Source of the DNA: Bacteroidota bacterium
Lineage (GTDB): Bacteria; Bacteroidota; Bacteroidia; J057; JADKCL01
Assembly (NCBI GenBank): GCA_016718825.1
Contig: JADKCL010000016.1
Coordinates: forward strand, 62,001 to 126,000
DNA: 64,000 bases
Reading direction: 5' to 3'
The position numbers were made by a program, and so were the translations under genes. Below, piece by piece: positions 58,529 through 64,000 of this stretch (the stretch's first letter is position 1; the number at the start of each line of letters is the position of its first letter). Below the pieces are notes generated by a model, which searched no databases, was not told the DNA's origin, and worked only from the letters and a program-made list of their open reading frames with translations.

Positions 58529-59641
58529 TTAATCCTGAAGGCGATCCATGAGGAGTTCCGTCCCCTCATAGCTCAGGTCAGTCATGCAATTGGTGACCAC
58601 GATGTAGGCGCGGTCGCGGCTTGGATTGATCAGGACGCGGCTCAAAAAACTACCTGGATTTCCCAAATTGTGGGCGATCGGTTCGCCATTTTCATTGATT
58701 TCCCAAAACCAGCCAAAGGCAAAATCTGGCGCTCCAAACAGAAGGTGTTCGAACCGCGATTTGTTCAACAAAATTGCCTTTCCTTTCATTCCACGGAGGA
58801 AAAACTGGAGAAATGCAGCATGGTCTGGCAAGGAGATTTGAATATTTCCTGCGGCCATGAGCCAATTTAGCCGCACATTCTGAGCCGGAGCCTCGGGCTT
58901 CAAATTTGCGTTGTGTCCCCAAACAGCCGCAGAATCAGTCGCATTGGGTTGCCCAAATCCGATTTTGATTTGAAGCAATTCACCGAGGTCTGCAGCTAGT
59001 CGCTCAAATTCATCGCCGGTGGCCTTTTCCAACATCAGTCCTGCAGCGACATAGCCTAGATTACTATGATTCCATGGACTTCCACGGTCCTCTTCTGCCT
59101 GCTGAAACAACCATTTTCCGAAATTTATCCGCTGTTGGGCTGCGTTGCCCTTTATCAGAGAAGGCTTAGGTTCTGGAAATGAATAGGTCCACATGGGCAA
59201 TTTGTTGCGAAACGTGATCAGATCCTGCAAAGTGAGTGAATAATAGGCTGCCTGCGAATGGATTTTCCACTTTGGAAAGAGATCGAAGAATTTGGTGTCC
59301 CAATTAATTTTGCCAGTACTGACAATCAATTCTGCCATCAAAGCAGTGAAGGCCTTGGTATTCGAACCGATTCTGAAATGATCTTGCAACGTGACCGAAT
59401 CTGGAAATCCAAGTCGTTTGACACCGACAACCTCCATTTCCAGAATTGAATCCGCTGAAATCACAGCGTAGCCCAAAGCAGGCAAGTCAAAAGCTTTCAA
59501 AATACTGTCAGCCAATTCCTTATGACTCGTTTGCCCGATCACCTTCGGAAAAAGTAAGCCGATGAGCCCCAAAAAAGTGATGGTAAACTTCACACGAAAT
59601 CGCAAACGAGAATTTAGCAAATGTGATGAACCAAATTTCAT
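58529..59641 (-). CDS. Serine hydrolase of the beta-lactamase family with altered YxN motif
   Basis: 370 residues with a signal peptide (FTITFLGLIGLLFPKVIGQ). SxxK is at Ser93-Lys96 (IGSNTKAF). The second motif is NHSNLGY: His192 replaces the usual Tyr of YxN. The third motif region is HNLGNPGSF (HxG-like). The His substitution may impair or alter general-base catalysis. The gene overlaps the glycosyltransferase upstream by 4 nt and so closes a three-gene operon (62006 down to 58529). Confidence 0.85.
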   Translation of the reverse strand: MKFGSSHLLNSRLRFRVKFTITFLGLIGLLFPKVIGQTSHKELADSILKAFDLPALGYAVISADSILEMEVVGVKRLGFPDSVTLQDHFRIGSNTKAFTALMAELIVSTGKINWDTKFFDLFPKWKIHSQAAYYSLTLQDLITFRNKLPMWTYSFPEPKPSLIKGNAAQQRINFGKWLFQQAEEDRGSPWNHSNLGYVAAGLMLEKATGDEFERLAADLGELLQIKIGFGQPNATDSAAVWGHNANLKPEAPAQNVRLNWLMAAGNIQISLPDHAAFLQFFLRGMKGKAILLNKSRFEHLLFGAPDFAFGWFWEINENGEPIAHNLGNPGSFLSRVLINPSRDRAYIVVTNCMTDLSYEGTELLMDRLQD

Positions 59642-60813
59642 CTCCGATTCGTCAAGATGGCCTCCAACCGCGTATTCATCGCCTTCCAGCGGAAGTTGGC
59701 TTCGACAAACTTGCGGCCATTGGCAGCAATCGCAGCAGCTTTTTCAGGATGCGCGAGCAAGTCTTGAATAGCATCGGCAAAGCTGTTGGCGTCTTCGCAA
59801 ACGAGGAGGTCCTCCCCTGCCTTGGCGCCGAGTCCGGCATTTCCAAGTCCCGAGGTAATCGTCGGCATGGTCATGGCCATGGATTCGAGGAGCTTGTTTT
59901 GGAGGCCTTGGCCACCTACCAGCGGCGCAACGGCAATTTTACTGCGCAATACATATTCGCGAATGTCTGCCACGAAGCCGGTAACCGTGATATCGGGACT
60001 TTCCCAGGATTTGATAATGCTCGCAGGGCGCGCGCCGGCAATGCAGATTTTCGGTTTCAAACCTCGAGCATGCAAAATTGGCAAAACCTCTTCGACCAGA
60101 AACTTGGCGCTCTGCACATTCGGATGGTAGCCCATGTTCCCGAAGAAAATCAAATCAAAATCGCGCTGATCGGGTTGTGGCAAGTCCTCAAAAAAGGATT
60201 CGCCGACGCCGTTGGGAATCACGTGGACTTCCGAACGCAACAATGGCGCCAATCCCTCCGCGTCGCGGTCGCTGATGATGATCAGTTCATCAAACTGTGC
60301 AGCGATTTTGGTTTCGTAGGCTTGCAGGCGCTTGGCTTCCGACTTCACAAAGGGTCGCATCAGAAAACTCGCCTCGCCAATCCGCTGCGACATGCCGATC
60401 GAAAAGGTATCCATGTAATCGAGCACCCAATGGACTTTGACATGCTCAAAAGGGAGATTTTGCCCCAACCGAATCAATTGCACAAAACAAGCTTCGATCT
60501 TTTCCCGGCGAATGGTCGCGTCGATCACGTCTTTCATCCGCTGCGAACGGAAATAATTGACCTGAAACGGCAAGCGGTTGAAAAATGCGCCCAGCAAATT
60601 CCATCCGGCTTTGAGTTTTCCTTGCTGAATCACCTGTACCGAGGCACAGAAGTTCAGTTGGGCAAGGTCATTGGCGGAAACTGCGTGTTCGCTGAGGCAA
60701 ATCAAATGCACTTCGTGGTTTTGGGCCAATCCTTGGATTTGGTACCATGCCCGCAGTTTGTCGCCTTTTTCGAGCGGCCACGGGAATCGGGAAAGTGCCA
60801 CCAATATTTTCAT
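59638..60813 (-). CDS. Family 4-type glycosyltransferase (second in operon)
   Basis: 391 residues of the GT-B fold. N-domain: MKILVALSRFPWPLEKGDKL and RAWYQIQGL; C-domain: VIPNGVGESFF, LIFFGNMGYHPNVQSA, and the donor site APLVGGQGLQNKLLESMAM with the E-x7-E-like pattern. It probably transfers a nucleotide sugar to a lipid-linked or exported acceptor. ATGA overlaps on both sides (60810-60813 and 59638-59641), so it is coupled to both neighbours. A 401-residue antisense frame on the plus strand covers it but is a shadow. Confidence 0.88.
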   Translation of the reverse strand: MKILVALSRFPWPLEKGDKLRAWYQIQGLAQNHEVHLICLSEHAVSANDLAQLNFCASVQVIQQGKLKAGWNLLGAFFNRLPFQVNYFRSQRMKDVIDATIRREKIEACFVQLIRLGQNLPFEHVKVHWVLDYMDTFSIGMSQRIGEASFLMRPFVKSEAKRLQAYETKIAAQFDELIIISDRDAEGLAPLLRSEVHVIPNGVGESFFEDLPQPDQRDFDLIFFGNMGYHPNVQSAKFLVEEVLPILHARGLKPKICIAGARPASIIKSWESPDITVTGFVADIREYVLRSKIAVAPLVGGQGLQNKLLESMAMTMPTITSGLGNAGLGAKAGEDLLVCEDANSFADAIQDLLAHPEKAAAIAANGRKFVEANFRWKAMNTRLEAILTNRR

Positions 60814-62006
60814 GACAGCACCTCCTGATAAAACGCTTCGAATGCCGAGCCCACAGCAGCCAAGCTGAACCTTTGCCGGGCAGCTGCCATTCCCGCCTCC
60901 GCGACAGCCACCGAATTCGCCGAATCAGCAAGCAGACCTTGAAATACGGTCACCCAATCCGCGGGGTCGTCGGCCAAAAGGATCTCCTCGCCTATTTTGC
61001 AATCAATGCCTTCGGCACCAATGGTTGTGGAAACGACGCAACGTCCCATGGCCATGGCTTCGATGATTTTCAGGCGCATTCCACCACCCGAAAGCAAGGG
61101 CACAATGAAAAAATGGCAACTTTCCAAAAATGCGGGCGCATCCGGAACTTCGCCATGAAAGATCATTCCATTGACTTTCAAGGATTTCAGTTCCTCCGAA
61201 GGATTTTTTCCGGCCACATGCAATTCCAATCTCGCATCTATTGCCAGCAATTGCGGCCAAATCTTATCCAGAAACCAATGCAGTCCTTGGACGTTGGGCA
61301 TCCATTCCAGACTTCCAAGGAAGCCAATTTTGAAATTATGGGTGACTGGAGATTTGGGATGAAAGGTGTCGAGGTCGACCCCTCCGTTGATGGTGCGAAT
61401 CGGGCCCTTGAATCCTTGCTGCCGATAAAATTCCGTGTCTTGGCTTGCGATGGGGATGATCGCGTCGTAGTCGTGCAGGTGGGCAAGCTCCCATGCGCGA
61501 ATCTTTTTGGTTAGGCTTTGGAGATAAGTTCGCTTGAAAATATTGGGTTCATTGGCTGCAAGCCGCTCCCAAATCTGAAATTCGACATTGTGGCTGCGCA
61601 GTACTATCGGCGCTTTGGTCGCATTGCGTATCGTAGCCGAATACAGGCTCATATAGCTGCCTTCAAGCTGTACAAGGTCAAAATCGTTTCCTTTCAGAAT
61701 CGATTGCAGCTTGTCTGAGAATTCCTGGGAAAGAAAACGGGACACATTATAAGGTAGCCGGGAAATGAGCCCCTTGGCGGCTCCGCTCAAGGTAACGGTG
61801 GTATCGATGTCGACTGCGTGAACCGCAGTGACTTCTTTCAGCAACGAAGGATCTTGTCGATGCTTGAGCGTGTTCAGGCAGGCCAATTCGACGCGGTGTC
61901 CCGCGCGATGCAAAAGTCTTGTCACATTGTACGTGGCAATGTTCCCTCCATCATTGAGGGGCCATGGGACACGATTGACGACCTGAAGTATGTGCAAACC
62001 TTTCAA
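60810..62006 (-). CDS. Family 4-type glycosyltransferase (first in operon)
   Basis: 398 residues, GT-B fold. N-domain: ILQVVNRVPWPLNDGGNIAT with the glycine-rich acceptor loop, then YNVTRLLHRAGHRVELACL. C-domain: NGGVDLDTF, IGFLGSLEWMPNVQGL and the donor-binding PLLSGGGMRLKIIEAMAMGR. It is related to the second enzyme in fold and layout, but sequence is clearly different. It starts the three-gene leftward operon; its own promoter must lie between here and the SusC start. Confidence 0.88.
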   Translation of the reverse strand: MKGLHILQVVNRVPWPLNDGGNIATYNVTRLLHRAGHRVELACLNTLKHRQDPSLLKEVTAVHAVDIDTTVTLSGAAKGLISRLPYNVSRFLSQEFSDKLQSILKGNDFDLVQLEGSYMSLYSATIRNATKAPIVLRSHNVEFQIWERLAANEPNIFKRTYLQSLTKKIRAWELAHLHDYDAIIPIASQDTEFYRQQGFKGPIRTINGGVDLDTFHPKSPVTHNFKIGFLGSLEWMPNVQGLHWFLDKIWPQLLAIDARLELHVAGKNPSEELKSLKVNGMIFHGEVPDAPAFLESCHFFIVPLLSGGGMRLKIIEAMAMGRCVVSTTIGAEGIDCKIGEEILLADDPADWVTVFQGLLADSANSVAVAEAGMAAARQRFSLAAVGSAFEAFYQEVLS

Positions 62007-62285
62007 AACGTCGGCAAATTACACAATGCGGAGATAAGTTGGGATCAGCCTTTCGAATGTCTCTTTGGAGGACGGGATTTCATTGTATTACAAGTGAATC
62101 CCTTTGCGTTGCGATCGACCAAAGCTTCCTATTGGAGGACCAATGTCCAATTTTGGACGGTGAACCTTTAAAGAAAACGTGTGTCAACATGGAATTCTCC
62201 TAACAAAATGTTAACGTTGTATTAAGTGGATTTATAATCATTATTCAATTTTTCAACTATTAATCATTTAAGTGGAATCAAAAGT
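62007..62285. other. Divergent intergenic region between glycosyltransferase operon and SusC gene
   Basis: 279 nt, the last ~100 of it AT-rich. It should hold divergent promoters. I find only one-mismatch TAnnTTTG candidates, for example TAACGTTG at 62211-62218 on the plus strand, so no promoter is called. Confidence 0.4.
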
Positions 62286-64000
62286 ATGAGAAAACTCTTA
62301 GCCACAGTCTGTCTGCTGTTATTCACAGCGACATTCATGTACGCGCAAGAAGTCCTCAAAGGAACTGTAAAAGAAGAGCTGACGGGAGACCCGATGCCTG
62401 GCGTTACAGTTTTTGAGAAGGGAACTTCCAACGGTACAATCACGGACCCGGAGGGTAAGTACGAAATCAAAGTCAAGGACGCCCAAACGACCTTGGTTTT
62501 CAGGTATGTCGGCTACGCCACCACGGAATTGCCCGGCGGAGGTGACATCAGCCTGAAAGAAGATGTTTTGATGCTGGATGAGGTCGTTGTAACGGCTCTC
62601 GGCATCAAAAGCGACAAAAAAGCGTTGGGCTACTCGGTACAGACTGTGGGTGGTGACGCCCTCACCGGTTCCGGCGAAAGCAACATGATCAATGGTCTGA
62701 ATGCGAAAGTCGCAGGCGTACAGGTGATCAGCTCGGGAGGCTCGCCAGGTGCTGCCTCGTTCATTCGCATCCGGGGATCGTCTTCCTTGACTGGCAACAA
62801 CCAGCCATTGATTGTGATCGACGGTGTACCGATGGACAACAGCCAAAATCAGGGTGGCAACCCGGACAATGGGGACAACAACCTTCTTGAAGGTGTGAAC
62901 CAGTCCAACCGTGCTGCCGACATCAACCCCAATGACGTGGAAAATGTCACGGTGTTGAAAGGTCCAGCTGCAGCAGCGCTTTACGGTATCCAAGCCGCCA
63001 ACGGTGCGATCTTGATCACCACCAAAAAAGGCTCCAATACGAAAGGAAAAGGCGTCGCCGTTTCTTTCAATACGAGCATGGCTTGGGACAAAGTCAACAA
63101 GTTGCCAGAAAACCAAACGCGGTTCAGCCAAGGCTTTTTGGGTCAATACCAAGGTCCTGAATCTGGGCGTTCGCATAGCTGGGGCGCTGCAATTGACACC
63201 TTGTCTTGGGATAACAATTCTCCAGATCCCAATAATCCCTACATCTATGATAACCACGGAGCCATCGTCAGCTCCAATGATCCGAGTGCCCGAGAAGCGG
63301 TTACACCTTATGATAATTACCGGAACTTTTTCCAGACTGGTTTGACGACGGACAACTCGCTTTCTCTTTCAGGTGGCAATGCTGGAACGACCTACCGTTT
63401 CTCGATTGGAAATACCAATACGAAAGGTATCGTACCCTTGAGCTCCTGGGGACGGACTACGGCCAAGTTTGCGGGCGAATCGCAATTGACGAGTCGCCTG
63501 CGTACTGCTGCCTCTGTTGGCTATTCCAATTCGGGTGGTCGCAGGGTTCAAATGGGATCCAATACCTCCGGTTTGATGCTGGGCTTGCTTCGCACACCAA
63601 TTACATTTGACAACTCCAATGGCGTCACCGATCCAAAAGACGAAGCAGCTTATATCTTCACCGATGGTACACAGCGCAACTACCGTGGTGGTGGCGGCTA
63701 CGACAACCCTTACTGGACGATCAACAAGAATCCCTATACCGATGAGGTAAACAGGATTTATGGATTTACCAGCGTATCGTATGACGTCACCAATTGGTTG
63801 AATGTCTTCTACCGCGTGGGTACTGATACCTACAGTGACGAACGACAGCAAGTGTTGGCGTTGGGGTCAAATACTGCGCCAGCAGGTCGCATATATTACG
63901 AGAAGCACAATTACCGCCACATCAACAGTGACTTGTGGGTGACTGCACAACGCGACTTTACCGAGAAACTCTCTGGTTCGTTGCTGGTTGGTAATAACCT
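62286..64000 (+). CDS. SusC/RagA-type TonB-linked outer-membrane receptor, 3' end missing
   Basis: 571 codons are open from ATG 62286 to the window's end, so this is a partial gene of perhaps 1000 residues. A signal peptide (MRKLLATVCLLLFTATFMYA) leads to a carboxypeptidase-regulatory domain (VLKGTVKEELTGDPMPGVTV) and the SusC signature LDEVVVTALGIKSDKKALGY. The TonB plug then follows (IRIRGSSSLTGNNQPLIVID, ADINPNDVENVTVLKGPAAA, LYGIQAANGAILITTKKG). Barrel strands begin after residue ~240. The receptor imports glycans or peptides with a SusD lipoprotein, expected just downstream. It is divergent from the glycosyltransferase operon. Confidence 0.95.
   Translation, partial: MRKLLATVCLLLFTATFMYAQEVLKGTVKEELTGDPMPGVTVFEKGTSNGTITDPEGKYEIKVKDAQTTLVFRYVGYATTELPGGGDISLKEDVLMLDEVVVTALGIKSDKKALGYSVQTVGGDALTGSGESNMINGLNAKVAGVQVISSGGSPGAASFIRIRGSSSLTGNNQPLIVIDGVPMDNSQNQGGNPDNGDNNLLEGVNQSNRAADINPNDVENVTVLKGPAAAALYGIQAANGAILITTKKGSNTKGKGVAVSFNTSMAWDKVNKLPENQTRFSQGFLGQYQGPESGRSHSWGAAIDTLSWDNNSPDPNNPYIYDNHGAIVSSNDPSAREAVTPYDNYRNFFQTGLTTDNSLSLSGGNAGTTYRFSIGNTNTKGIVPLSSWGRTTAKFAGESQLTSRLRTAASVGYSNSGGRRVQMGSNTSGLMLGLLRTPITFDNSNGVTDPKDEAAYIFTDGTQRNYRGGGGYDNPYWTINKNPYTDEVNRIYGFTSVSYDVTNWLNVFYRVGTDTYSDERQQVLALGSNTAPAGRIYYEKHNYRHINSDLWVTAQRDFTEKLSGSLLVGNN

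Noticed and set aside
59623..60828. 401-codon open frame on the plus strand
   Set aside because: It lies wholly antisense to a well-supported glycosyltransferase with clear motifs; its translation has no domain and a composition typical of a mirrored frame.
62319..63257. 312-codon open frame on the minus strand
   Set aside because: It is antisense to the SusC-type receptor, whose signature motifs are unambiguous.
1..64000. tRNA, rRNA, insertion sequence, integrase or phage gene
   Set aside because: I looked for T-loop-like GTTCRANTC contexts, transposase motifs and phage structural proteins and saw none that hold up.

Overview
The window is from a Bacteroidota bacterium, probably an environmental, gliding-type or polymer-degrading lineage; I cannot place it below phylum. 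The evidence is a SusC/RagA-type TonB-linked receptor, two proteins with type IX secretion (T9SS) C-terminal sorting domains, a two-component propeller (Y_Y_Y) sensor kinase, a PorV/PorQ-like barrel, leucine dehydrogenase, and repeated TAnnTTTG promoter -7 elements close upstream of genes. Most of the window is chromosomal housekeeping sequence. I see no phage, plasmid, insertion sequence, CRISPR, tRNA or rRNA.

Layout. 1-7.2 kb: the end of an OmpA-family protein, a secreted protein of unknown function, a large propeller sensor kinase, and a secreted M43 metalloprotease. 7.3-11.2 kb: a giant PKD-repeat surface protein, ended by its own terminator. 11.2-17.3 kb (mostly leftward): a DUF4197 lipoprotein, the thrS-infC-rpmI-rplT translation operon, and an orphan histidine kinase. 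17.7-28.9 kb (rightward): leucine dehydrogenase, nusB, an NAD-type isocitrate dehydrogenase, a DUF1573 lipoprotein, yajC, a YbbR protein, coaE and a metallo-beta-lactamase exonuclease (the last three overlap by 4 nt), then glycosyltransferase, a DUF3352-like protein, threonine aldolase and a TSUP permease. 28.9-33.2 kb: kptA, then a compact DUF58 / BatD-like / BatA / YggS operon. 33.2-40.2 kb: an M1 peptidase, a serine hydrolase, a PorV/Q-like protein translationally coupled to a helix-hairpin-helix outer-membrane protein, and a YjbR-type protein.

40.5-45.5 kb is the most unusual part: a DtxR-family metalloregulator, a thioesterase, a cation-efflux (CDF) gene split by a -1 frameshift exactly at a U UUU UUA heptamer, smpB, and a DprA with a 151-residue N-terminal extension preceded by a 19-bp-period tandem array. 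45.5-55.1 kb (leftward): a 16-repeat secreted propeller-like protein, tandem PAP2 phosphatases, two small lipoproteins, DUF3108, an ABC exporter half and a saccharopine-dehydrogenase-like enzyme. 55.2-64 kb: an alpha/beta hydrolase converging on ribBA across two tandem arrays, two small coiled-coil envelope proteins with opposite membrane topology, a coupled operon of two glycosyltransferases and a serine hydrolase, and the start of a SusC-type receptor that runs off the window.

I found no single cluster that I would call a new defence or mobile system. The best leads are the possible programmed frameshift in the CDF transporter, the dprA region (tandem array plus a clamp-motif-bearing extension), the HhH-barrel fusion with its PorV/Q-like partner, and the propeller kinase whose N-box asparagine is replaced.
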